Source: Vicinamibacteraceae bacterium (GTDB lineage Bacteria; Planctomycetota; Phycisphaerae; Phycisphaerales; UBA5793). Taken from it: 64,000 bases of DNA. Both the position numbers and the translations under genes were made by a program. The stretch covers positions 1-64,000 of the forward strand of contig WYBR01000047.1 in NCBI GenBank assembly GCA_011525805.1, in the 5' to 3' direction. The notes under the pieces are model-generated. The model made no database searches. It saw only the letters and a list, made by a program, of their open reading frames with translations, and had not been told where the DNA came from. Positions 43,773-51,762 of this stretch are shown here, one piece after another; the stretch's first letter is position 1; every line of letters starts with the position of its first letter.

Positions 43773-43793
43773 GCTCCCCGTTGACCGGGGAGC
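43773..43793. promoter_or_regulatory. Perfect hairpin 9 nt before the GNAT start codon
   Basis: GCTCCCCG (43773-43780), loop TTGAC, CGGGGAGC (43786-43793). On the minus-strand transcript it lies 9 nt upstream of the ATG (43763), where it could sequester the ribosome-binding region or mark a regulator site. Confidence 0.4.
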
Positions 43794-43963
43794 ATGGTAT
43801 CCGGGCGACCGGGGGGTCTCTCCCGTGGTTTTCTGCTCCTGCGGCCGGGCGGGTTTCCGACGGCGAGTCTCAAGCCCAATAACCCTTCAGCCGATGACAC
43901 ACGCAGCGCGGCCGCACGGTGGGACGGCGTTGTCCGCGGCGCGCCCCGTCAGGAGGATCAGAC

Positions 43964-44365
43964 ATGTCCGCTTCGCCCCTTGCGTTCGCCGGCCCCGACC
44001 GCCGCCGCCACGCCCGGTTCCGCACGCCCCCGATGTACCACGCGGTGGCGGTGCGGCCGCTCGACTCGTCCGAGGCCTCGCACGACGGGCATGCGTACGA
44101 CCTCTCCGAAGGCGGCGCGCAGATCGAACTCGACGAGGCGCTGGCCGTCGGCGCCGAGGTCGCCCTGTGCCTGCACCTGCCCGCGGGCTACGAGACTGGC
44201 CCGGGCCGCTCGATTGTCGTGCTCGGCCGGGTCATCTGGGTCGACGAGGATGAGACGCCCGGCCCGGCGCGGATCGCAATCGCGTTCCGCGAGTTCGCGC
44301 GCGAGGTCGATGCCGCCCGTCTGCGCCGCTACCTCAACCAGGGCCAGTTGCGCCTCGCCGCCTGA
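43964..44365 (+). CDS. PilZ-domain protein (predicted c-di-GMP binding)
   Basis: 133 residues. GGAGGA lies 7 nt before the ATG at 43964. RRRHARFR (RxxxR) near residue 13 and DLSEGGAQIEL (D/NxSxxG) near residue 46 make the standard PilZ c-di-GMP site. The remainder fits a single PilZ beta-barrel (VVLGRVIWVDEDE, ARIAIAFREF). It likely reports c-di-GMP to an unknown target. An earlier in-frame start would lie outside the conserved domain. Confidence 0.87.
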   Translation: MSASPLAFAGPDRRRHARFRTPPMYHAVAVRPLDSSEASHDGHAYDLSEGGAQIELDEALAVGAEVALCLHLPAGYETGPGRSIVVLGRVIWVDEDETPGPARIAIAFREFAREVDAARLRRYLNQGQLRLAA

Positions 44366-44399
44366 CGACTCGCGCGCCGGCACTTGCTCGCTTGCACGA

Positions 44400-44418
44400 T
44401 TCGCGGCGTCGCCGCGAA
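44400..44418. terminator. Hairpin between convergent PilZ and sdhB genes
   Basis: TTCGCGGC (44400-44407), loop GTC, GCCGCGAA (44411-44418). It lies in the 64-bp convergent gap, with no U tract. Possible bidirectional terminator. Confidence 0.4.
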
Positions 44419-44429
44419 CGCGCGGGGCG

Positions 44430-45245
44430 TCAGCGGCCGGTGAAGAAGCGCTTGATGGAGTGAATGGTTACGGCTCGTCCGATGGCGGCAATGGCCTCGG
44501 TGAGCGGGATGTGCTTGGGGCAGACCTTGACGCAGTTTTGTGCGTTGCCGCAGTCGTTGATCCCGCCCCGGCCCATGAGCGCATCGAGGCGGTCGCCCTT
44601 GAGCGCGGCGCCGGTCTCGTGTTCGTTGAAGAGTCGCACCTGCGCGATGGCGTTGGCGCCGACGAACTCGTTGTCTTCCAGGTATTGCGGGCACGCTTCG
44701 AGGCAGCAGCCGCAGGTCATGCACTCCGAGATGCGGTAGCGCATGTTCTGGTTTTCGGGCGTGGCGCGCGGGCCGGGGCCGAGATCCCACGTGCCGTCGA
44801 TGGGCACCCACGCCTGGATGCGCTTGAGTTGGTTGAACATGCGCGAGCGATCGACCCACAGGTCGCGGACGACGGGAAACTTGGATATGGGTTCGAGGGT
44901 GATGACGTCGCCGTCGTGGGGCGCGTACTCGTCGATGAGGCAGGAGCAGGACTGGCGCACCTTGCCGTTGATGACCATCGTGCAGGCGCCGCAGACTTCC
45001 TCGAGGCAGCCGGCATCCCAGACGGGCGGCTGGGTGGACTTGCCTTCGACGGTGCGGGGGTTGGCGCAGATCCACTGGAGGCAACTGATGACGTTGGCGC
45101 CGGGCGCGACGGGGACGTCAAACTCCTCCCAGCGAGCAGGCTTGCCGGGGCCGTCCTGGCGGCGGATGCGCATGCGGACCTTGCGCGTGGGGCGCGAGGA
45201 GTCGTGGCGTGCGGGGGCGTCGGCGTGCGCGTGCGGCGTGGACAT
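44430..45245 (-). CDS. sdhB: Succinate dehydrogenase/fumarate reductase iron-sulfur subunit
   Basis: 271 residues. AAAGGA lies 7 nt before the ATG at 45245. Cluster ligands are intact: [2Fe-2S] CLEEVCGACTMVINGK...SC near residue 80-100, [4Fe-4S] CMTCGCCLEACP near residue 175, [3Fe-4S] CGNAQNCVKVCPKHIP near residue 235. It passes electrons from the flavoprotein subunit to quinone. An N-terminal extension (SSRPTRKVRMRIRR) precedes the domain. No sdhA or sdhC is adjacent: PilZ lies downstream and the UbiA gene diverges upstream. A frame opening further upstream is rejected in favour of the ribosome-binding site. Confidence 0.9.
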   Translation of the reverse strand: MSTPHAHADAPARHDSSRPTRKVRMRIRRQDGPGKPARWEEFDVPVAPGANVISCLQWICANPRTVEGKSTQPPVWDAGCLEEVCGACTMVINGKVRQSCSCLIDEYAPHDGDVITLEPISKFPVVRDLWVDRSRMFNQLKRIQAWVPIDGTWDLGPGPRATPENQNMRYRISECMTCGCCLEACPQYLEDNEFVGANAIAQVRLFNEHETGAALKGDRLDALMGRGGINDCGNAQNCVKVCPKHIPLTEAIAAIGRAVTIHSIKRFFTGR

Positions 45246-45270
45246 GGCGGTCCTTTGCGGTTGGAGAGCA

Positions 45271-45299
45271 CCCCACGATTCGCAGAGCCTCATCGTGGG
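45271..45299. repeat. CCCACGAT...ATCGTGGG hairpin repeat
   Basis: Copy of the 9421-9450 element in the sdhB/UbiA divergent gap (45246-45451), 26 bp upstream of the sdhB start. The arms are the same; the flanking base is T instead of G on the right. Confidence 0.75.
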
Positions 45300-45451
45300 T
45301 GTCGGCGCATGATATGTGCGGAGCAGGGCGGCGGCGAAGGGGGCAAGTGCATCCAGGCGGCGATTCAGGTCGATAGGGGGGATGCCCGGATCGGCGGCGG
45401 CGGCGGGGCTAATCTCTGCCGGGTTCCACGGGCCTGGGCGAGGATCGGGCG

Positions 45452-46378
45452 TTGAAGGCGGCGGCATACCTGAGGCTGGCGCGGATCGGCGAATGGGCGA
45501 AGAACCTCTTCGTCTTTCCCGCCCTCCTCGCATCGGGCAAGACGGCGGAGATCGAGTCGATCGCCGCGTCACTCGTCGCCTTCTTCGCGTTCTCCTTCAC
45601 CGCCAGCGGGGTCTACTGCATCAACGACGCGATCGACTGGCGAAGCGACCGGCGGCACCCTGTGAAGCGGCGGCGCCCGATCGCCAGCGGCGCCCTGCGG
45701 CCGTCCGAGGGTCTGGCCGCGGGCGGACTGTGGATCGGCGCGGGGCTGGCGCTCAGTTTCGCGACCGGCTCGTGGCGCCTGGCGCTGGTGCTCGCCGCGT
45801 ACATCGCGCTTCAGGCGGCGTATAACGCGGCCCTCAAGCGCATCGCCACCGTCGATGTCATCACCCTCTCGATCGGCTTTGTGCTCCGCGCCTGGGCCGG
45901 GGCCGTGGCCATTGGAGTGACGGCGAGCCTCTGGCTGCTGGCGACCGTCTTCTGCATCTGCCTGTTTCTCGCGATGATCAAGCGGCTGTGCGACCTGAGC
46001 AGCGTGCGTGGCGAAGCGGGAGGCGACGAAGCCTGGCACGCCGCCGCCGGATACCACAGCGCCGAGGAACTTAACTGGATGCTCGCGGTCAGCGCGGCGT
46101 GCTCGGTGATTACTTACCTCATGTACAGCCTCTCGGGGCACGCGACCGAAGCGGCGGGGCCGGGCGTACACGGCCTGGCGCTGCTCACGCCACTGGTCGT
46201 CATCGCGATGTTCCGCTTCTATCGCGCCGCTCTGCGCGGGCTGAGCGACAGCCCCTTCGAGATCATGACGCAGGACGGCGTGGTTATCGCGTGCAGCGGA
46301 CTCTTCGCGATCGCTTCGGCGGCGCTGCTCACCATCGAGCCGCTCGGCCGGGCGGTCGATACCTTCTTCGGCTTCTGA
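45452..46378 (+). CDS. UbiA-type prenyltransferase, decaprenyl-phosphate phosphoribosyltransferase-like
   Basis: 308 residues from TTG 45452, with GAGGA about 8 nt upstream. About eight transmembrane segments. The first aspartate-rich motif, NDAIDWRSDRRHPVKRRRP, fits the NDxxDxxxDxxHPxKxxRPIASG form of DPPR synthases (Rv3806c type), not the NDxxDxxxD of menaquinone enzymes. The second motif is at MIKRLCDLSS. This suggests transfer of phosphoribose to a polyprenyl phosphate, a route to arabinose-type sugar donors. Substrate is inferred only. 17 bp before the GT39-like gene, so probably one operon. Confidence 0.8.
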   Translation: MKAAAYLRLARIGEWAKNLFVFPALLASGKTAEIESIAASLVAFFAFSFTASGVYCINDAIDWRSDRRHPVKRRRPIASGALRPSEGLAAGGLWIGAGLALSFATGSWRLALVLAAYIALQAAYNAALKRIATVDVITLSIGFVLRAWAGAVAIGVTASLWLLATVFCICLFLAMIKRLCDLSSVRGEAGGDEAWHAAAGYHSAEELNWMLAVSAACSVITYLMYSLSGHATEAAGPGVHGLALLTPLVVIAMFRFYRAALRGLSDSPFEIMTQDGVVIACSGLFAIASAALLTIEPLGRAVDTFFGF

Positions 46379-46395
46379 TCGGGGCGTCGAGCACG

Positions 46396-47739
46396 ATGGG
46401 GACGGTTGGACGAACGGAGCCGGTGCGGCTGTGGGGCGCGTGGGCGGGCGGCGCGATCGCCGCCTTCGCGTTTCTCGCCGCCCTGCGCCTGGCGGTCGGC
46501 GCCGGAAACCTCCCGCTCATGTGGGACGAGGACTACGCGCTGCCCATCATCGAGCGCCTCTGGCGCACCGAGTGGTGGATTCGCGCGATGCTCGACTACG
46601 ACGACACCAAGGGGCCGGTCTTCTTCTGGCTCTACGCCGCCTTCGGCGAGTTTTTCGGCCGCAGCGCGGGAACGCTGCGATGGCTGTCGATCGTTGCGAC
46701 GGCGGCGTGGGCGGCGACGCTCTGTGGACTGCTCGAACCGCGCGAGCGGACCATCGGGCGGCTGGCGCTCGTCCTGCTCCTCGCGCTGACGCTGCCCTAC
46801 GCGATGGTGATGAGCCAACTGGTGATGAGCGAGCCGACGTTTCTGCTCGGCTGCGCGCTCATGGCGGCGGTGGTGGTGCAGGCGCTGGGCCAGGATGATG
46901 CGCGCCGGCGCCTCGTCGAGGGGCCGATTCTCTTCGGCCTTCTGCTCGTCGTCCTGCTGCATCACCGTATTCACGTCGTCGCGCTCGCCGGGGCGATCGT
47001 CCTGCTGGCGCTGTGGCGCGACCGCGGGCGGAGTTGGCCGTGGATCGCCGCGCTGCTGCTGGCGGGGCTGAGCCGCGTGCCGCTGTGGCTGCGCTGGGGC
47101 GGGCTGGTCGGCGAATCGTTTCAGCAGCGCTACAGCGTGGGGCTGCGCCTCGACAGCCTCGCCTACCTCCTCGCGGCGCTGGCGCCGACGATCGGCCTGG
47201 CGCTGGTCGTGCTGGCGTGGCGTGGCCGCAGCGCCGGCGCGTGGGCGTGGCGCATCGCGGCGGCGGCGGGCGCCGTCGGCGCAGCGCTGGCGCTGCTCGG
47301 CCCGCCGGCCATCTCCGGCGACGTGCAGGACCTCCGCTTCGCCGGGCCGGTCGCGACGGTGCTCCGTCCGCTTGCCGACTCGCCGCTTCTCTTTCGCAGC
47401 GCGATGACGGCGCTGGCGGCGCTGGGCGCGATGAGCCTCGCGGCGGTGATGTGGCTGGCGTGGCGCGGCGAGGCCGACGCCGCAGAATCGACGCCCGAGC
47501 CGCACCACCCGTCGCGGCGACTCCTCGGAACGCGACTGGCGGCGCTGACGATCCTGCTCGGCTGGCTGCTCTCGGCGCTGGCTGGCGGCGACGTCTACGA
47601 CCGCTACCTCCTCGCGTTCACCTTCCTCTGGCCGCTGTGGTGCGTGCGCCTGATGCCGCCCCCGCTGCTGGCGGCGCAGTTGATCTGGCAGGCTTCGTTC
47701 ACGGCGCTGCAGGTGTGGAGCGACTTGGCGCCGCATTGA
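46396..47739 (+). CDS. GT39/GT-C-like integral membrane glycosyltransferase
   Basis: 447 residues with about ten transmembrane segments. The first extra-membrane loop has the acidic motif MWDEDYALPIIERL expected of GT-C enzymes (D/E at the end of TM1), followed by HHRIHVVALAGAIVLL and other hydrophobic segments. GT-C enzymes use polyprenyl-phosphate sugars as donors; the adjacent UbiA gene may make such a donor. There is no clear ribosome-binding site, and the family cannot be narrowed from sequence alone. Confidence 0.7.
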   Translation: MGTVGRTEPVRLWGAWAGGAIAAFAFLAALRLAVGAGNLPLMWDEDYALPIIERLWRTEWWIRAMLDYDDTKGPVFFWLYAAFGEFFGRSAGTLRWLSIVATAAWAATLCGLLEPRERTIGRLALVLLLALTLPYAMVMSQLVMSEPTFLLGCALMAAVVVQALGQDDARRRLVEGPILFGLLLVVLLHHRIHVVALAGAIVLLALWRDRGRSWPWIAALLLAGLSRVPLWLRWGGLVGESFQQRYSVGLRLDSLAYLLAALAPTIGLALVVLAWRGRSAGAWAWRIAAAAGAVGAALALLGPPAISGDVQDLRFAGPVATVLRPLADSPLLFRSAMTALAALGAMSLAAVMWLAWRGEADAAESTPEPHHPSRRLLGTRLAALTILLGWLLSALAGGDVYDRYLLAFTFLWPLWCVRLMPPPLLAAQLIWQASFTALQVWSDLAPH

Positions 47740-47784
47740 GTCGGTCGGCGCGCCGGTCAGCGAACCCGGCGAGGAGGAGGCTGG

Positions 47785-47790
47785 TAGAAT
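47785..47790 (+). promoter_or_regulatory. -10-like hexamer TAGAAT upstream of the YggS-family gene
   Basis: TAGAAT lies 53 nt before the ATG at 47844. A short leader with AGGA before the ATG follows. No -35 match is seen. Confidence 0.35.
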
Positions 47791-47843
47791 GTGATCGAGC
47801 CGCCCGGCCGGAGGCCGCAGCCGCGGGAAGGCAGGATGCCCCC

Positions 47844-48659
47844 ATGCCCGATCTCAGCACCAGGCCGATGGAAACGCTTCGCGAGCGCTACGAGGACGTG
47901 CGCCGCCGGGTGGAGGAGGCGGCGCGGCGGTCCGGACGGCGGAGGAGCGACGTTCTCATCGTCGCCGTCACGAAGTACGCTTCGCCCGAGCAGATCCGCG
48001 AACTCATCGAGATGGGCCACGCCGACTTCGGCGAGAACCGCGTCCAGCAACTCATCCGCCGCGTCGCGGTCATCGACGAGTACCTCCAGCGGCACAAGAC
48101 GATGACGCCCTCCAAGACGGTCCACCTCCCGCCGCGCGTCCGCTGGCACATGATCGGCCACCTCCAGCGCAACAAGGCGAAGAAGGCGATTGAACTGGCC
48201 ACGCTCATCCACTCGGTGGATACGCTGCGCCTTGCCGAGGAGATTCAGGAGTGCGCCCTGAGGCGCGAGGCGCCGGTGGACGTGCTCATGCAGGTGAACG
48301 CCTCGTTCGAGCGGCAGAAGTCCGGGGTGGCGATGCCCGCGGCGCTCCACCTCGCCGAGCAGATCGACTCGATGGTTCACCTGAGATTGCGCGGCCTCAT
48401 GACGATGGCCCCCCTGACGGACGACCTCGGGGCCGTCCGTGGCGCCTTCGAGCGCAGCGCCGAGTGCTTCAACGACATCCGCGAGCGGGGCATCGGCGGC
48501 AAGTCCTTCAACGTCCTTTCGATGGGGATGACGAGCGACTTCGAGATCGCCATCGAGTGCGGGGCGAACATGGTCCGGATCGGGACGGCGATTTTCGGGG
48601 ACAAGCGGCACGAGGAGCCCGATCCCGACCGGCCCGACGGCGAGCCCGACGAAGATTAA
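47844..48659 (+). CDS. YggS/PROSC-family pyridoxal phosphate homeostasis protein
   Basis: 271 residues from ATG 47844, with AGGA about 8 nt upstream. The PLP lysine lies in VAVTKYASPEQI near residue 43; FGENRVQQL, WHMIGHLQRNKAK, MQVNASFERQKSGV and LRGLMTMAPL are the usual signature motifs, and FNVLSMGMTSDFEIAIE with VRIGTAIFG closes the barrel. It binds PLP and maintains cofactor and amino-acid balance. The acidic tail (EEPDPDRPDGEPDED) is unusual. A long upstream frame antisense to nothing but overlapping the GT39-like gene is rejected. Confidence 0.9.
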   Translation: MPDLSTRPMETLRERYEDVRRRVEEAARRSGRRRSDVLIVAVTKYASPEQIRELIEMGHADFGENRVQQLIRRVAVIDEYLQRHKTMTPSKTVHLPPRVRWHMIGHLQRNKAKKAIELATLIHSVDTLRLAEEIQECALRREAPVDVLMQVNASFERQKSGVAMPAALHLAEQIDSMVHLRLRGLMTMAPLTDDLGAVRGAFERSAECFNDIRERGIGGKSFNVLSMGMTSDFEIAIECGANMVRIGTAIFGDKRHEEPDPDRPDGEPDED

Positions 48660-48685
48660 TCCGTCCCGCCGCCCGGCCTCGCCCC

Positions 48686-48691
48686 TACCAT
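48686..48691 (+). promoter_or_regulatory. TACCAT -10-like hexamer upstream of the MFS gene
   Basis: TACCATCCCTC here is identical in its first eleven bases to the element before the QueD-like gene (59875-59885). It lies 97 nt before the MFS start and could be its promoter. Confidence 0.3.
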
Positions 48692-48782
48692 CCCTCTTTC
48701 ACGTGTGGAACCTCGACGGCCCGGGCGCCCGAATCCCGGCGCTTCGGTGTGCCGATGATGCGGTGATGGATCGAGCGCGGGC

Positions 48783-50234
48783 GTGAGTTTCATGTCGCAG
48801 GGAACCGGACAATCGATCGCGGCGGGCCGCCCGCCGCGCGGCGAGTTGAGGCGCAACCTCTGCTCGAGCGTCACCGATGCGCTGGCCTACAGCGTGATGG
48901 TCGGGGTGGGCGAGACCTACCTCGCGGCCTTCGCGCTGGCGTTGAGCGTGAGCCAGACGGCGGCGGGGTTGATCGCGACGGTCCCGATTCTCGGCGGGGC
49001 GGTGCTGCAACTCGCCGTGCCGCGCCTCGTGCAGGTGCTCGGCTCGTACCGCCGCGCGGTCGTCCTCTGCGCTTCGGTGCAGGCGGCCTCGTTCGTCCCC
49101 CTCGCGGTCGGGGCGCTGCTCGGTCGTCTGCCGGTGTGGGCGCTGTTTGCGACGGCGACGGTGTACTGGGGCGCCGGCCTCGCCTGCGGGCCGCCCTGGA
49201 ACACCTGGATGGAGTCCATCGTGCCCGGCCGCATCCGCGCCCGCTACTTCGCGCGGCGCAGCCGCCTCTCGCAGATGGCCGTCTTCCTCGGCCTCGTCGC
49301 CGCGGGGCTGGCGCTGCAGTACGGCCGCGAGACCGAACAACTGCTCAACACCTTCGCCATTCTCTTCGCGCTCGCGGCGGTGATGCGCCTCGTCTCGACG
49401 ATCTACCTCGCGCGGCAGAGCGAAGGGGAGATTCACCACTCGACGGCGCGCGTGGTCTCGCTGCTCGAGCTCGTCCGGCGGATGTCCCGCCGCGCCGACG
49501 GGCAACTCATCGCCTATCTCCTCGCCGTGCAGGTGGCGATCCAGATCTCCGGCCCCTACTTCACTCCCTTCATGCTCGGGCGCCTGCACTTTTCCTACCG
49601 TGAGTACCTGCTGCTGCTCGCGGCGTCGTTCGTGGCGAAGTTCGCGGCGTTTCCGCTCTGGGGGCAGGTGGCGCAGAAACTCGGCGCCCGCCGACTCCTG
49701 TGGATCGGCGGCATCGGCATCATCCCCATGTCGGCGCTGTGGATGCCCTCCCAGACCGTCCCCTACCTCCTCGTCGTCCAGTTGATCAGCGGCGTCGTCT
49801 GGGCCGCCTACGACCTGGGCGTCTTCCTGCTCATCTTCGAGAACATCCCCAAGGAGGAGCGCACCAGCGTGCTCACCTCCTACAACTTCGCCAACGCCGT
49901 AGCGATGGTGGGCGGCTCGGTGCTCGGTGGGGCGATGCTCAAGGCCATGGCGGAATCCATGCAGGCGTACATGCTTCTCTTCGGCCTCTCGGGCGGACTG
50001 CGCATCTTCACGCTCCTCTTCCTGTGGCGCGTGACCGCGGACCGTACCCGGCCGGTGGCGATGGAGATGCGCCCGCTGGCGGTCCGGCCGCAACTCGGCG
50101 GCATCGAACGGCCGCTGCTGGCCGCGCTCGACGGCGAGGAGAACGGCGGCGATGGATCAGCGCACGCCAACGGCGCGCCGGGCATCGCCGGCGCCTCACC
50201 CGCGGCTAAGCCGCTCGAGCGTGTCGGTGGTTGA
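48783..50234 (+). CDS. Major facilitator superfamily transporter
   Basis: About 483 residues from GTG 48783 (ATG 48792 is an equal choice; neither has a good ribosome-binding site). About twelve transmembrane segments (VGVGETYLAAFALALSVSQT, AGLIATVPILGGAVLQLAV, LPVWALFATATVYWGAGLAC, MAVFLGLVAAGLALQY and others). The loop-2/3 R-x-R basic motif PGRIRARYFARRSRLS is typical. The substrate is unknown. The last 39 bp overlap the end of the convergent rfaE2, so one gene's tail is antisense to the other's. Confidence 0.83.
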   Translation: MSFMSQGTGQSIAAGRPPRGELRRNLCSSVTDALAYSVMVGVGETYLAAFALALSVSQTAAGLIATVPILGGAVLQLAVPRLVQVLGSYRRAVVLCASVQAASFVPLAVGALLGRLPVWALFATATVYWGAGLACGPPWNTWMESIVPGRIRARYFARRSRLSQMAVFLGLVAAGLALQYGRETEQLLNTFAILFALAAVMRLVSTIYLARQSEGEIHHSTARVVSLLELVRRMSRRADGQLIAYLLAVQVAIQISGPYFTPFMLGRLHFSYREYLLLLAASFVAKFAAFPLWGQVAQKLGARRLLWIGGIGIIPMSALWMPSQTVPYLLVVQLISGVVWAAYDLGVFLLIFENIPKEERTSVLTSYNFANAVAMVGGSVLGGAMLKAMAESMQAYMLLFGLSGGLRIFTLLFLWRVTADRTRPVAMEMRPLAVRPQLGGIERPLLAALDGEENGGDGSAHANGAPGIAGASPAAKPLERVGG

Positions 50235-50678
50235 GCGGCCGGGCACGTGATCAAGCACCACCACCTGGCCCCCGCACCGCCGCACGAACTTCTGCCCGAC
50301 CACCTGCGAGACGCGGTAGTCGCCGCCCTTGACGAGAACATCAGGCCGCACTTCGCGGATGAGCGGCTCGACGCTGTCGGTGTCGAAGGCGACGACGTAG
50401 GTGACAAAGGGGAAGGCGGCGAGGATTTCGGCCCGGTCTTCGAGACTGTTGACCGGGCGGCCCGCGCCCTTGAGTCGCCGCACCGATGCGTCCGAGTTCA
50501 GCCCCACCACGAGCGCATCCCCCAGCGCCCGGGCGCTGCGCAGGTAGCGCACGTGTCCGACGTGGAGGACGTCGAAGCAGCCGTTCGTGAAGACGATGCG
50601 CCGGCCCTTTTCCCGCAGGCGATCGAGCCGGCGCAGCAGGGCCTCGCGCGTGAAGATCTTGCTCGATTCAGCAGCCAT
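50196..50678 (-). CDS. rfaE2: D-glycero-beta-D-manno-heptose 1-phosphate adenylyltransferase
   Basis: 160 residues; the ATG at 50678 is chosen because AAGGAG lies 4 nt upstream, with a GTG one codon earlier being too close. Nucleotidyltransferase motifs are present: VFTNGCFDVLHVGHVRYL (HxGH), NSDASVRRLKGAGRP, and VKGGDYRVSQVVG. It forms ADP-heptose precursor for LPS inner core. The kinase half (RfaE1/HldE N-terminus) is not fused here. It is the last gene of the minus-strand LPS operon; its start overlaps the lpxK end by 11 bp. Confidence 0.9.
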   Translation of the reverse strand: MAAESSKIFTREALLRRLDRLREKGRRIVFTNGCFDVLHVGHVRYLRSARALGDALVVGLNSDASVRRLKGAGRPVNSLEDRAEILAAFPFVTYVVAFDTDSVEPLIREVRPDVLVKGGDYRVSQVVGQKFVRRCGGQVVVLDHVPGRSTTDTLERLSRG

Positions 50679-51762
50679 CACGCTCCTTCGGGGCCGCGAG
50701 GAGGCCCAGCACCCGGCCGAGCAGCGCCTCGCCGCCGCGGACCGGGCGCATTTCGAGGCGCGGGCGATGCATGGCGACCTGGAGGCGGTGTTGCTGCATG
50801 AGCGGTTCGATCTTGACCCAGTCCTTGGCGGTCGTGAGCAGGCCCTCGGTTCCCTCGGCGCGCCGCGCCGCCTCGCGGAGAAGTCGGGCGTCGTAGCGAG
50901 CGTGGTCCGGCAGGAGAATCGTATCGGCGAGGTGCGCCCCGGCCCGGCCGATCATCGCCAGGAACGCCTCGGGCCGCCCGATGCCGCACAGAGCGACGAA
51001 CCGCCGCCCGCGCAGCCACGAGGCGTCGCGCGGCTCGGCCGCATCCGTCGAGTCCACGCGCGACCACAACGCGGCGAACTCCGCCAGCGGCTCCGCCCCC
51101 GTCAGGCGCCGCAGATGCGAACGCAGGTCCGCCAGGTCTTCCTCGCCGGCCAGGTCGGTGCGCGTCAGCGCGATCGCGTTCGCCCGGCGGAGGTTCTCGA
51201 CCGGCTCGCGCAGGTAGCCGCGGGGCAGGAGGGCGTCCTCGAAGGGCGATCGCAGCGCATCGACGAGCACGAGGTCAAAGTCGCGGTGCAATTGGCGGTG
51301 CTGGAATCCGTCGTCGAGGAGGACGACGTCGATCTCGGGGCGCTTCGGCAGATAGCGGCTCAGGGCGCCAAAGCGATCAGGCTGGGCGACGACGGGCACA
51401 CGGGGCAGTCGCGATTCGTGTTCGAGTTGCTCATCGCTCTTTCCGCCCCGGCTTGCCTTGTAGCCCCGCATGGCGATGGCGGGGCGATGGCCGGCCCGGA
51501 GCAGTTCTCCCGCGAGCCACGCGACGACTGGCGTCTTGCCCGTGCCTCCCGCGCTGAGGTTGCCGACGCTGACGACGGGCCGGCCGACGCGCCGACCCGG
51601 CCGGCGGTCGCGCCACGCGTTGCGGACCCCCACCGCGCAACCGTAGCCCAGCGACAGCGGCCCGCCGAGGAACCGCAGCGCCGCGGGCAGCGGCGTGCGC
51701 GACGACGCCGCGCCGCGCGCGTCGAACTGCCGGGGCGATGCGTTCACGCGGCGCCCTTTCAT
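50668..51762 (-). CDS. lpxK: Tetraacyldisaccharide 4'-kinase
   Basis: 364 residues. VVSVGNLSAGGTGKTPVV (Walker A, near residue 65-80), AMRGYKASRG, DVVLLDDGFQHRQLHRDFDLVLVD, and the C-terminal LLTTAKDWVKIEP are the family signatures. LpxK phosphorylates the 4' position of lipid A disaccharide. It shows that this organism makes lipid A. The start at 51762 overlaps the previous gene's stop (ATGA, 51759-51762). The N-terminal ~30 residues are less conserved. A frame that extends further upstream lacks homology. Confidence 0.92.
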   Translation of the reverse strand: MKGRRVNASPRQFDARGAASSRTPLPAALRFLGGPLSLGYGCAVGVRNAWRDRRPGRRVGRPVVSVGNLSAGGTGKTPVVAWLAGELLRAGHRPAIAMRGYKASRGGKSDEQLEHESRLPRVPVVAQPDRFGALSRYLPKRPEIDVVLLDDGFQHRQLHRDFDLVLVDALRSPFEDALLPRGYLREPVENLRRANAIALTRTDLAGEEDLADLRSHLRRLTGAEPLAEFAALWSRVDSTDAAEPRDASWLRGRRFVALCGIGRPEAFLAMIGRAGAHLADTILLPDHARYDARLLREAARRAEGTEGLLTTAKDWVKIEPLMQQHRLQVAMHRPRLEMRPVRGGEALLGRVLGLLAAPKERDGC

